Source of the DNA: Phycisphaerales bacterium
Lineage (GTDB): Bacteria; Planctomycetota; Phycisphaerae; Phycisphaerales; UBA1924
Length of the DNA: 12,798 nucleotides
Assembly: GCA_026982035.1 (NCBI GenBank)
Contig: JALSHW010000263.1
Coordinates: forward strand, 1 to 12,798
Direction: 5' to 3'
Numbering within the stretch: position 1 is the first letter of the stretch; the number at the start of each line of letters is the position of its first letter. A model generated the notes under the pieces. That model was not told where the DNA came from. It saw only the letters and a program-made list of their open reading frames with translations, and searched no databases. This document shows, piece after piece, positions 1-5,773 of this stretch. The position numbers and the translations under genes were made by a program.

Positions 1-443
1 AACGCTTCGAACCCGCAGGCATGACCACCAACCGGGACATCCCATTTGCCAAATCGCTCGTCGATTACATCTTCCGCTGGCTCGGCATGGAGTTCATCGA
101 CGGCTACCGTGAAGCCAACATGCCCGCCCGATCAAACCCAGAACCCAAAGATCAGGTCGATAAGCCAGACCCGATCGTTCGCCGGATCCCGATCACCGAG
201 GTTCAGCCAAAAGCCATCGAAACCAAGCCAGAACGCCATGTGGTTGAAACAAAAATGACCGAAACCAAAATCACCACCCGAACCAGCGACGGCACCCAAA
301 TCGACGCCCGCAGCGCAACACTCTCAATGGCACTCGATGCGGCGGGCGATGCCCCACCTTGTGATGTCTGCGGCACCATCACCGTCCGGAGCGGGACTTG
401 TTATAAATGTTTGAACTGTGGCGCCTCAATGGGGTGCAGCTAA
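1..443 (+). CDS. nrdJ: Adenosylcobalamin-dependent (class II) ribonucleotide reductase, C-terminal fragment
   Basis: This is the 3' end of a gene that begins before the window. The frame is open from base 3, so the first ATG at 21 is internal (it is preceded by RFEPAG). Class II ribonucleotide reductases use adenosylcobalamin to make the radical that reduces ribonucleotides to deoxyribonucleotides in the cytoplasm. The visible 146 residues start with the segment ending in SLVDYIFRWLGMEF, which closes the catalytic region in this family. A charged, Thr/Lys-rich linker of about 70 residues follows. The end is a cysteine-rich tail of pattern C-x2-C-x9-C-x2-C-x2-C-x5-C, the usual zinc-ribbon-like terminus of planctomycete and other NrdJ proteins, thought to help re-reduce the active site. 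The stop is TAA at 441-443. The family call is firm; nothing can be said about the catalytic domain, which is outside the window. Confidence 0.9.
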   Translation, partial: RFEPAGMTTNRDIPFAKSLVDYIFRWLGMEFIDGYREANMPARSNPEPKDQVDKPDPIVRRIPITEVQPKAIETKPERHVVETKMTETKITTRTSDGTQIDARSATLSMALDAAGDAPPCDVCGTITVRSGTCYKCLNCGASMGCS

Positions 444-456
444 ATCAAGAAAGGAA

Positions 457-670
457 CGATTCACGACACGCGGCGGTCAGCACGACGAGTCGCATTTCAG
501 AGTAAGGGATGGTCAGCAATCGAATGGAATGAACGCTGCGGGAGCCGGTCACGGAAAGATCGACTCCCGAAACCCCGGCAAACGATCGGCTCGCAAGAGC
601 CACGGAGCAGTTGAAGCCGGATCAGAGCTGACGACCATCGGGTGGACTGCCCGCCGCGTGTCGTGAATCG
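457..670 (+). ncRNA. Candidate structured RNA closed by a 20-bp perfect inverted repeat
   Basis: Fourteen bases after the nrdJ stop, a 20-nt arm (457-476) is perfectly complementary to 651-670. Inside the closing helix I can draw further pairing: 508-517 with 627-639 (bulged); a hairpin 539-550/558-569 with one C.A mismatch and one G.U pair around a 7-nt loop; 575-579 with 616-620; and within that last helix ggctc-gcaa-gagcc (588-601), a stem with a GNRA tetraloop. The tetraloop reads as GNRA only on the plus strand, and the T-tract of the downstream hairpin also favours plus. No convincing ORF explains the segment. I compared it by eye with RNase P, SRP, tmRNA and cobalamin, SAM and c-di-GMP riboswitch cores and saw no match. 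It could be an independent sRNA, a 6S-like RNA, the 3' UTR of nrdJ or a relic of a small mobile element. The pairing is seen; RNA function is inferred. Confidence 0.5.
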
Positions 671-696
671 CCCCCCAAAGTGAAACCCCCCAAAGT
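671..696. repeat. Tandem C6AAAGT repeat next to the RNA candidate
   Basis: The 11-mer ccccccaaagt occurs at 671-681 and 686-696 with a 15-bp period, directly against the right arm of the 20-bp inverted repeat. The second copy also feeds a small hairpin: aaacccc at 683-689 pairs with ggggttt at 702-708. The role is unknown; slippage is the simplest origin. Confidence 0.6.
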
Positions 697-744
697 AAAG
701 AGGGGTTTGGTGTAAGGGGAGGGTTGGTTTAAAAATCTTCTACG

Positions 745-781
745 CTGAGACTTTGCGACCCTGCCTCCAGCAAAGTCTCAG
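745..781. other. Perfect 12-bp hairpin
   Basis: ctgagactttgc (745-756) is exactly complementary to 770-781, leaving a 13-nt loop. No T-tract follows directly, so on its own it is not a classic intrinsic terminator. Seven bases later the stronger GC hairpin at 788-817 begins. The pair may form a two-stem transcript end, or the 12-bp stem may protect the 3' end of an RNA or act as a protein site. Confidence 0.6.
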
Positions 782-787
782 TATCCA

Positions 788-825
788 CCCCCGGGCAAGC
801 CCACCACAGCCCGGGGGTTCTTTGT
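788..825 (+). terminator. Rho-independent terminator for nrdJ and/or the RNA candidate
   Basis: A 9-bp perfect GC-rich stem (cccccgggc 788-796 with gcccggggg 809-817, 12-nt loop) is followed by ttctttgt. The T-rich side lies on the plus strand only, so it should end plus-strand transcripts arriving from nrdJ or from the 457-670 region before the next gene at 870. The T-tract is interrupted, so its efficiency is uncertain. Confidence 0.65.
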
Positions 826-827
826 GT

Positions 828-868
828 ACTGACTCAAGAATTGAACATGCCTGATACAATGAGTCAGT
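828..868 (+). promoter_or_regulatory. Extended -10 promoter with operator-like inverted repeat
   Basis: TG-A-TACAAT (852-860) matches an extended -10 element; no good -35 is seen at the expected distance. The start of transcription would be near 867, almost at the ATG at 870, so the mRNA may be leaderless or nearly so. A perfect 9-bp inverted repeat (actgactca 828-836 and tgagtcagt 860-868) brackets this element, its right arm overlapping the last base of the -10. It could bind a dimeric regulator. No Shine-Dalgarno sequence precedes the ATG, which agrees with a very short leader. Confidence 0.4.
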
Positions 869-869
869 C

Positions 870-1679
870 ATGATCGAATCATCACAAGAACAAAAACTTT
901 CGATTCGCTGGAGCGTCGTCACGGTCATCACAGTCTTCACGGCCATCGGCGTACTGGGTTTCAAACTGCTCTGGATGATCGATGGCTATCGCTCGATGGT
1001 TAAATCGTGGACATACGACGCCCAGTACCTCGTGCATCCGCTGATGCGGATGGTGCTGGTCGTGATCGGTGTTCTTTTGGTGTACCGGATGGCTCGCCCA
1101 GATGATCGTGCATCAATGGGGCTCGCCGTTGGATGCCCCAACGCGATCAAGGGATTGGGGTTGGGGTTTGTGTGTACGCTCCCGATGCTGCTGCTCGGGT
1201 TGATGAGCGAGTCGTTCACGCCCACACGCTACGAAATTATGTACACCGCGATGATGCCGGGGATTACTGAAGAGATTTTCTACCGGGCATTTATGTTCGG
1301 GCTGCTCGTCCAGGTCGCTCGTTGCCCGATGTGGCCCACCGCGATCATCACTGGCTTGGTGTTCGGATTGGCCCATGTGGACATCACACCCGACCAAGGC
1401 CAAACGATTCTTGGGCAACTTGGGCCTTGGATTGCCATGATCGGGCTCGGAGGATTCATGTACGCCTGGCTCTACTGGGAATCAGGATGGAATCTCTGGG
1501 TGGTGATCGCGCTGCATATCGGGATGAACCTCTGGTGGGATATGTTTGATCTGACGATGACCCCATTGGGCGGCTGGGGGGCCACCATCGCTCGGATTCT
1601 GTCGGTTGGCTTGGCTGTTCTGTTTGTCTTTCATTTCAGGGTGTTGTCCGGCGGGCGGGGTTCTACCATCAAGCCGTGA
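870..1679 (+). CDS. CPBP-family intramembrane metalloprotease (Abi/Rce1-like)
   Basis: This 269-residue polytopic membrane protein has all three signature motifs of the CPBP (CAAX protease and bacteriocin-processing) family: EExxxR at 134-139 (EEIFYR), FxxxH at 165-169 (FGLAH) and HxxxN at 216-220 (HIGMN). The glutamates and histidines form the active site inside the membrane. Hydrophobic segments lie near residues 15-36, 57-72, 92-112, 155-170, 185-203, 207-222 and 240-256. Family members cleave prenylated or membrane-anchored substrates; some bacterial ones give bacteriocin self-immunity or process membrane regulators. The substrate here cannot be deduced. The start at 870 places the first membrane helix near the N-terminus, and the next Met (residue 36) would cut into that helix. 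The TGA stop overlaps the GTG start of the next gene, which implies translational coupling. Family confidence is high, role unknown. Confidence 0.88.
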   Translation: MIESSQEQKLSIRWSVVTVITVFTAIGVLGFKLLWMIDGYRSMVKSWTYDAQYLVHPLMRMVLVVIGVLLVYRMARPDDRASMGLAVGCPNAIKGLGLGFVCTLPMLLLGLMSESFTPTRYEIMYTAMMPGITEEIFYRAFMFGLLVQVARCPMWPTAIITGLVFGLAHVDITPDQGQTILGQLGPWIAMIGLGGFMYAWLYWESGWNLWVVIALHIGMNLWWDMFDLTMTPLGGWGATIARILSVGLAVLFVFHFRVLSGGRGSTIKP

Positions 1680-2506
1680 ATAAGAACACCACAACCGACA
1701 ACACAACCGATTCCACAACATGGGCCTCACTTCTGGCCGGCTGGGTCCAGTTTGCCCAATCCGCCGTCGCCTTGCCCAAGGATGAAGAGGGCGACCGCTG
1801 GCGGGGCTCGATCGCCCCAGCCATCGGGCTCCATGCATTGTCCATGGCTCTCGCCGAACTTCATCGCCTTGATCCTGCCGAGCGAGCACTTGCAATGGAC
1901 AAGGCCGAGATGGGCATCAAAGAACACGCCGGAGCGATCAATGCGGCGTGGGCCAGTGAACCCATGCCTGATTCGTTGATCGAACTCATTGAGGATGCTC
2001 AACTTGCGTGGGAAGATTCGCTTCATGAGGGCGTCGTCTGGCGGTGCAAATCCGATCGATTCATCACCCGTCACCCCGGCGAGATCGGGTTGGCGATGCG
2101 ACAAGCCGGCTTCATGGGCGAGGTCTTTGTGGCCGCTCCGGGCATCGAAATGTTCAAAGACGCCCCGGTCGCTTGGTGTCGAGATCAATCAGGCGGCATG
2201 CCCGATGAACAGGTCGTTGAGTTTGTTGACGGGTTTCTTCAGACCTGCACGGGAAAAATTGAGCGTCCCGAAATCATGAGGCCGCTCCATCAGGTCTACC
2301 GCCAAATGGATTTCATGGCAGGCGGTCCAACCCATGATCTCGTAAGCCCCGTCACTGGCGATCTCCCCGCCGGTCAGCCGCTCTTGGTACCAGTCATCGT
2401 GGGGGGTGAAATCTGTTCCGTATCATTACCCCCCAAATCAGGCAGGCCCCTCGATCCACTCACCGTAAAATGGGCAACTGTGCAAGCCCAGGACGCTGAA
2501 AAGTAG
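1676..2506 (+). CDS. Hypothetical soluble protein coupled to the CPBP protease
   Basis: I do not recognise a named family for this 276-residue protein. The start is GTG at 1676, overlapping the TGA of the protease gene (GTGA), a typical coupling arrangement that also explains the lack of a separate Shine-Dalgarno site. Residues 1-15 are Asn/Thr-rich and probably disordered. Residues 16-135 look mainly helical (WASLLAGWVQFAQSAVALP, then segments rich in Ala, Leu and Glu). Residues 140-210 look mixed alpha/beta. The C-terminal 60 residues hold short hydrophobic strands such as LLVPVIVGG, with several Pro/Gly turns. There is no signal peptide or membrane segment, so it is probably cytoplasmic. 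The coupling suggests it works with the protease or is needed in similar amounts, but the sequence gives no mechanism. Reality of the gene is well supported by its length, frame and neighbour. Confidence 0.75.
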   Translation: MNKNTTTDNTTDSTTWASLLAGWVQFAQSAVALPKDEEGDRWRGSIAPAIGLHALSMALAELHRLDPAERALAMDKAEMGIKEHAGAINAAWASEPMPDSLIELIEDAQLAWEDSLHEGVVWRCKSDRFITRHPGEIGLAMRQAGFMGEVFVAAPGIEMFKDAPVAWCRDQSGGMPDEQVVEFVDGFLQTCTGKIERPEIMRPLHQVYRQMDFMAGGPTHDLVSPVTGDLPAGQPLLVPVIVGGEICSVSLPPKSGRPLDPLTVKWATVQAQDAEK

Positions 2507-2560
2507 AACCGGGCAAGCAAAGGTCTAGGATGCAAGTACGGATTTTCTGACAAGATTCAA

Positions 2561-2570
2561 AGGGAAAGGA
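2561..2570 (+). promoter_or_regulatory. Ribosome binding site of mdh
   Basis: The purine-rich agggaaagga ends 9 bases before the ATG at 2580 and fixes that start. The 73-bp gap after the preceding stop has no convincing -35/-10 pair; mdh may be read through from the upstream operon or use a weak promoter. Confidence 0.6.
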
Positions 2571-2579
2571 CCCCGTTCA

Positions 2580-3548
2580 ATGGCAACCAAACGAGCAAAA
2601 ATCTCCATCATCGGCGCAGGCAATGTCGGCGCGACCTGTGCCCACTGGGCCGCCCAAAAAGAACTCGGCGACATCGTTCTCCTCGATATTCCACGCGCCG
2701 ATGCTCCAGATCAACACATGCCCAAGGGCAAGATGATCGACCTGGGCTGCTGCGCCCCCATCGAAGGGTTCGATTCCAAACTCACCGGCACCTTTGATTA
2801 TGAAGACATTGCTGACTCCGATGTGGTCATCGTCACCGCAGGCATCCCCCGCAAGCCGGGCATGAGCCGGGATGATCTGATTGAAACCAATGTCAAGATC
2901 GTCAAGTCGGTTTCTGAGAACATCAAGAAGCATGCACCGGATTCGATCGTGATTCTCGTATCCAACCCACTCGATGCGATGGTCTACACCGCATGGAAAG
3001 CCACTGGCTTCCCCGCCAGCCGCATTGTTGGTCAGGCCGGGGCATTGGATTGTGCTCGCTACCGTGCGTTTATTGCTTGGGAACTTGGCGTGAGTGTTGA
3101 GGATGTCCAGGCCGTGCTTCTTGGCGGGCATGGCGACGACATGGTGCCCTTCCCACGGCTGACCAGCGTTCACGGCATACCCGTCACCGATCTGATGTCC
3201 CAAGACAAAATCGAAGCGTGCGTCCAGCGTGCCAAAGTCGGCGGTGGCGAGATCGTCAAACTCATGGGCACCAGCGCGTACTACGCCCCGGCATTGGGCA
3301 CCATCCAGATGGCCGAGGCGATTATCAAAGACAAAAAGCGGATCATCCCATCGGCGGCCTACCTTGATGGACAGTTTGGTCACAAGGGCTTGTTCGTTGG
3401 TGTCCCAGCACTGCTGGGCAAGGATGGCGTCGAGAAGATCGTGGAGTTCAAACTCACCGACGAAGAACAAAAACTCTTCGATGAATCCGCATCGCATGTT
3501 GCGGATTTGGTCAAGATCGTCAAGGAACGCTTCCCTGAGCTTGCTTGA
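2580..3548 (+). CDS. mdh: Malate dehydrogenase (LDH-like type)
   Basis: This cytoplasmic NAD-dependent enzyme interconverts malate and oxaloacetate in the TCA cycle. The 322 residues carry the full LDH/MDH pattern: the Rossmann loop GAGNVGAT at 12-19; the acidic NAD-selecting Asp36 in LLD; the substrate loop with Arg91 (GIPRKPG) and Arg97, where arginine in place of the glutamine of lactate dehydrogenases marks oxaloacetate/malate use; VSNPLDAM at 127-134; LDCARYR at 156-162 with catalytic-pair Asp157 and substrate Arg160; and catalytic His184 in GGHGDDMV. A few extra residues (about 39-47) follow the second beta strand compared with the usual DIVEGMPQGK-type segment. It resembles the tetrameric MDH found in many non-proteobacterial phyla. 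The start is supported by a Shine-Dalgarno site. It is followed by a shared terminator and a convergent gene. Confidence 0.95.
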   Translation: MATKRAKISIIGAGNVGATCAHWAAQKELGDIVLLDIPRADAPDQHMPKGKMIDLGCCAPIEGFDSKLTGTFDYEDIADSDVVIVTAGIPRKPGMSRDDLIETNVKIVKSVSENIKKHAPDSIVILVSNPLDAMVYTAWKATGFPASRIVGQAGALDCARYRAFIAWELGVSVEDVQAVLLGGHGDDMVPFPRLTSVHGIPVTDLMSQDKIEACVQRAKVGGGEIVKLMGTSAYYAPALGTIQMAEAIIKDKKRIIPSAAYLDGQFGHKGLFVGVPALLGKDGVEKIVEFKLTDEEQKLFDESASHVADLVKIVKERFPELA

Positions 3549-3578
3549 TTACAGACAGATTGATCGATTGCATATAGA

Positions 3579-3621
3579 CCAAGAATACAAGACCCGCTTT
3601 GTGCGGGTTTTTTATTCTTGG
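3579..3621. terminator. Nested bidirectional terminator between mdh and the convergent gene
   Basis: The inner stem acccgc (3592-3597) with gcgggt (3603-3608) is followed on the plus strand by a run of T (3608-3613). An outer stem, ccaagaata (3579-3587) with tattcttgg (3613-3621), encloses it. On the plus strand the element ends mdh transcripts. For the minus-strand gene, whose stop codon is at 3612-3614, the outer stem uses its last sense codons, so the terminator is partly coding. Confidence 0.75.
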
Positions 3622-4157
3622 GAATCAAGGTCTGGAGTGTCTTCTGGGCGGGAGTGTTCGTACAGATCGCCGATGGCGTTGACATATTTCTTGCGCTGTT
3701 TTTCTTCATGAGCAACCCGCAAGTCTTCAGCGTTTTCACCGAGCGAAGTCAGCAATTGATAGCAATACGGTGCCGATCCGAGCCAACGCTTCCAGCGGGA
3801 TCGGAACATCCAGAATCCGAGCGGACAGATCACACCCGCTGCGATAAAGAATGGTGTTGTGCGAATGGTTGCGGCGAGTGCCAGTGATCCGAGCGATACG
3901 GCAAGGACGATGAGGCCATAGACAAACTGGGCGCCTTCGCTCTTGAGTTGTTTTTTGACTGCATTGCGGTGGTCGGAAATACGGGAGATATCGGCTTCGG
4001 GATCATCTCCGAGAAGCCATGCGGCTCCGGGGTCGTCGGGGTCAAATTCGAGTTCCTCAGGAACTTCGGGTTCGGGGGGCCTCAGCGCAGCACGGAGCAG
4101 TTCCGGATCGGTGTCCGGCATCAGTTCCCGTCGTTTGGGATGTTCACGATCATTCAT
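3612..4157 (-). CDS. Hypothetical two-helix membrane protein
   Basis: I do not recognise this 181-residue protein. Residues 1-60 are acidic and Pro-rich (PEPEVPEELEFDPDDP), probably disordered. Two hydrophobic segments follow, about 76-98 (YGLIVLAVSLGSLALAATI) and 101-118 (TPFFIAAGVICPLGFWMF), separated by a short turn with an Arg. A basic stretch after the second helix (RSRWKRW) fits a hairpin with both ends in the cytoplasm. Residues 145-181 are charged and likely helical. The start is chosen among three overlapping ATGs in atgaatgaatgatc; only the one at 4157 opens this frame. It converges on mdh across a shared terminator, so no operon partner is visible. A role at the membrane is all that can be inferred. 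Confidence 0.7.
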   Translation of the reverse strand: MNDREHPKRRELMPDTDPELLRAALRPPEPEVPEELEFDPDDPGAAWLLGDDPEADISRISDHRNAVKKQLKSEGAQFVYGLIVLAVSLGSLALAATIRTTPFFIAAGVICPLGFWMFRSRWKRWLGSAPYCYQLLTSLGENAEDLRVAHEEKQRKKYVNAIGDLYEHSRPEDTPDLDSQE

Positions 4158-4201
4158 TCATTGGCCCCGCAAGCGATATTCGAGATGTATTTGACCCGTA
4201 T

Positions 4202-4231
4202 TCTATATTCAAACGATCGGCTCAGGATCAA
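4202..4231 (-). promoter_or_regulatory. Possible promoter of the minus-strand membrane protein
   Basis: On the minus strand TTGATC (4231-4226) and TATAGA (4207-4202) are 18 bp apart, giving a start near 4195 and a leader of about 38 nt before the ATG at 4157. The surrounding region is AT-rich, which makes chance matches likely. Confidence 0.35.
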
Positions 4232-4284
4232 TTTTGACTCCATTTTCTATAAAATCACAAGAACCCATACGGTTTCTTCGTAAT

Positions 4285-4318
4285 AGAAGGACGGGGATTT
4301 CAGAAGGACGGGGATTTC
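4285..4318. repeat. Tandem 17-bp repeat, two perfect copies
   Basis: The unit agaaggacggggatttc occurs at 4285-4301 and again at 4302-4318. Each copy has an AGAAGGA core like a Shine-Dalgarno sequence, but no ORF follows at a useful distance. It may be a recent slippage duplication, a tandem binding site or a scar of a lost gene or element. Confidence 0.8.
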
Positions 4319-4381
4319 ATAGTTGTTTTGCTTTGAGTAGCCATCGGATGCTCAGGTTGTGAAAATGGTCAGTTGCATACA

Positions 4382-4401
4382 TGAGATGGTCTGAGATGGT
4401 C
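4382..4401. repeat. Tandem 10-bp repeat upstream of the 4523 promoter
   Basis: tgagatggtc is repeated directly at 4382-4391 and 4392-4401, about 18 bp upstream of the -35 element of the next gene. Its position would suit an activator site, but two short copies may also be chance. Confidence 0.5.
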
Positions 4402-4418
4402 AATGGATGATTCTGGAT

Positions 4419-4448
4419 TTGAGGAAGTCTTGTGCCATTGGCTATACT
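4419..4448 (+). promoter_or_regulatory. Sigma70-type promoter of the CpeT-FKBP gene
   Basis: TTGAGG (4419-4424) and TATACT (4443-4448) are 18 bp apart. Transcription would begin near 4455 and give a leader of about 68 nt. That leader contains a 7-bp hairpin (ttcggcc 4476-4482 with ggccgaa 4492-4498) and a strong Shine-Dalgarno site AAGGAG (4509-4514), 8 nt before the ATG at 4523. Confidence 0.6.
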
Positions 4449-4522
4449 GGGGGTGAACACATCAAGAACCGAATCTTCGGCCGATCCCTCTGGCCGAATC
4501 AGATGAAAAAGGAGTTTTTTCA

Positions 4523-5695
4523 ATGCTCAAGAATCACCGCGTTGCCGTTCTGGTTTCTATGTCCTTTCTCGGGGCCCAATCGGGTGCTTTGGCCGCTGAA
4601 CGGCTTTTGACCAGTGAAACTGGAACAGTTTCGACAGCCAACTCGACAGCCAGCTCGACAGCCAGCTCGACATCACCAATCGATCAGATCGCTGGACAAC
4701 TCACAGGGACTTGGAAAACCACAGAACCCTACCAAACAACCCAAACCGATGACGGAAGTGCCCAAGAGGTCTTCATGCTCATGAGCGTTGCCCCGGTGAT
4801 GATCGAGGGCATGGACAACACCATGTATGTGGAAAGCGCACTGTCCAACGCTCCTTGGTCGCCGTTTCGTCAGGCGGTTTTCCAGTTGTATGAGTACAAG
4901 GGCAAGGTTCGCCTTCGGACCTACACCATGGCGGTGAGTGATGACACCCTCGGAGTTTCTGCGGGGATGGTTGCCGCACCGGCTTATTTTGGGGGGGTGG
5001 AGAAGAAGCAGCTTATTGCGACCCTTGATGTGGAACTCGATGCCAATGGGTCTGGTTTTAGTGGCTCGACGCCTTATCCGTATCCAACGGGTGTGGGCGG
5101 AGCGGTTGAAATGACCAGTTCGGTGACTTTCGATGGGACAACACTGACGACGGCTGATCGTGGATACGACGCCAATGGAGCCGTGGTGTGGGGTGCGGGC
5201 CAAGACGCTTCGTATACCTTTGAGCGGGTTGAGCCCTATGCCGTTGCCAATGAGCGGGATGATGGATTGGTCATTATTGAGTACCCAGGTTCGGGTTCAG
5301 AGATGGTTGTGCAGGATGGCGACCAGATGCATGTGCATTATTCTGGGTATTTGGCTGATGGGATGATGTTTGATTCGAGTTATCCTCGGAATCAACCCTT
5401 TGTCTTTGCGTTTCCGCCTGGGGATCGAGCGATTGTTGGGTGGGGGATTGGGATGGAAGGGTTGTCTCTTGGTGCTCACCGCAAGTTGATTATTCCGGGT
5501 GATATGGGATATGGCCCCAATGGCAACCCGCGTGCGAAAATTCCTGGGGACGCCACATTGATCTTCAACATCAACTTGGTGCATATCGACCGTCCTGAGC
5601 CCGTTGAAGAGGCGGCAGACGATTCGGCGACTGAATCTGGACAACCTGTACAAGTGGATCCGCACGAAGGGCATGGGCATTCTACTGAGGATTGA
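4523..5695 (+). CDS. Exported CpeT/CpcT-like domain fused to FKBP-type peptidyl-prolyl isomerase
   Basis: The 390-residue product starts with a signal peptide (residues 1-25, probable cleavage after ALAA). A Ser/Thr/Ala repeat linker (36-52) follows. Residues 54-240 resemble the CpeT/CpcT family: PFRQAVFQL and VRLRTYTM match its PYRxR...IxxYxL block, and DRGYDANGAVVWGA (212-225) matches its DRGxD...VWG block. That family attaches bilins to cyanobacterial phycobiliproteins, but similar beta-barrel domains occur in bacteria without phycobilisomes, where the ligand is unknown. Residues 248-355 are a complete FKBP domain; by alignment with FKBP12 the pocket residues Tyr273, Phe283, Asp284, Phe295, Ile304, Trp307, Tyr330 and Phe348 are all present, so isomerase activity is likely. 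The tail is acidic and His-rich (HEGHGH). The protein should act outside the inner membrane as a folding factor, perhaps with a bound ligand. The gene has its own promoter and Shine-Dalgarno site. Confidence 0.85.
   Translation: MLKNHRVAVLVSMSFLGAQSGALAAERLLTSETGTVSTANSTASSTASSTSPIDQIAGQLTGTWKTTEPYQTTQTDDGSAQEVFMLMSVAPVMIEGMDNTMYVESALSNAPWSPFRQAVFQLYEYKGKVRLRTYTMAVSDDTLGVSAGMVAAPAYFGGVEKKQLIATLDVELDANGSGFSGSTPYPYPTGVGGAVEMTSSVTFDGTTLTTADRGYDANGAVVWGAGQDASYTFERVEPYAVANERDDGLVIIEYPGSGSEMVVQDGDQMHVHYSGYLADGMMFDSSYPRNQPFVFAFPPGDRAIVGWGIGMEGLSLGAHRKLIIPGDMGYGPNGNPRAKIPGDATLIFNINLVHIDRPEPVEEAADDSATESGQPVQVDPHEGHGHSTED
4631..4672. repeat. In-frame 12-bp tandem repeat encoding STAS units
   Basis: Three copies of tcgacagccagc (first copy with one change) run from 4631 to 4666, plus a partial fourth to 4672. 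They encode STAN-STAS-STAS-ST, the linker between the signal peptide and the CpeT-like domain. Because the unit is a multiple of three, copy-number changes would lengthen or shorten the linker without a frameshift. Confidence 0.85.
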
Positions 5696-5704
5696 TTGAC
5701 GATT

Positions 5705-5734
5705 CTGACACGGCGAATTTGACTCTGCTACGAT
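5705..5734 (+). promoter_or_regulatory. Promoter of the sugar transferase gene
   Basis: CTGACA (5705-5710) and TACGAT (5729-5734) are 18 bp apart, each one base from consensus. The start would fall near 5741. This argues against the GTG at 5741 as the translation start and for the ATG at 5774, which has GAGAGG (5765-5770) just upstream, although at a short 3-nt spacing. Confidence 0.5.
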
Positions 5735-5773
5735 GACTGTGTGCCGGGTGTCGTTCTGGCCAGTGAGAGGTTC

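Larger units (their letters stand above)
4158..4522. other. Intergenic region between divergent genes
   Basis: This 365-bp stretch has no gene I can support. It contains the possible minus-strand promoter near 4202-4231, an AT-rich patch (4230-4280), two adjacent copies of a 17-bp unit (4285-4318), two adjacent copies of a 10-bp unit (4382-4401), the promoter of the CpeT-FKBP gene (4419-4448) and a leader hairpin (4476-4498). The short ORFs through it have no recognisable protein features. Confidence 0.6.

Noticed and set aside
418..666. 82-codon plus-strand ORF after nrdJ
   Set aside because: It starts inside nrdJ, has arginine/glycine-rich unstructured content and runs through both arms of the 20-bp inverted repeat; the RNA-type structure explains the segment better.
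457..670. Miniature inverted-repeat transposable element
   Set aside because: The 20-bp arms fit, but I saw no target-site duplication and the interior shows organised secondary pairing. Kept as an alternative within the RNA finding, not as the main call.
457..670. Cobalamin riboswitch linked to nrdJ
   Set aside because: It lies after the gene, not before it, and the conserved B12-box and GCCACTG-type core were not found.
2577..3497. 306-codon minus-strand ORF opposite mdh
   Set aside because: It is the antisense shadow of a clearly conserved malate dehydrogenase gene and shows no recognisable domain.
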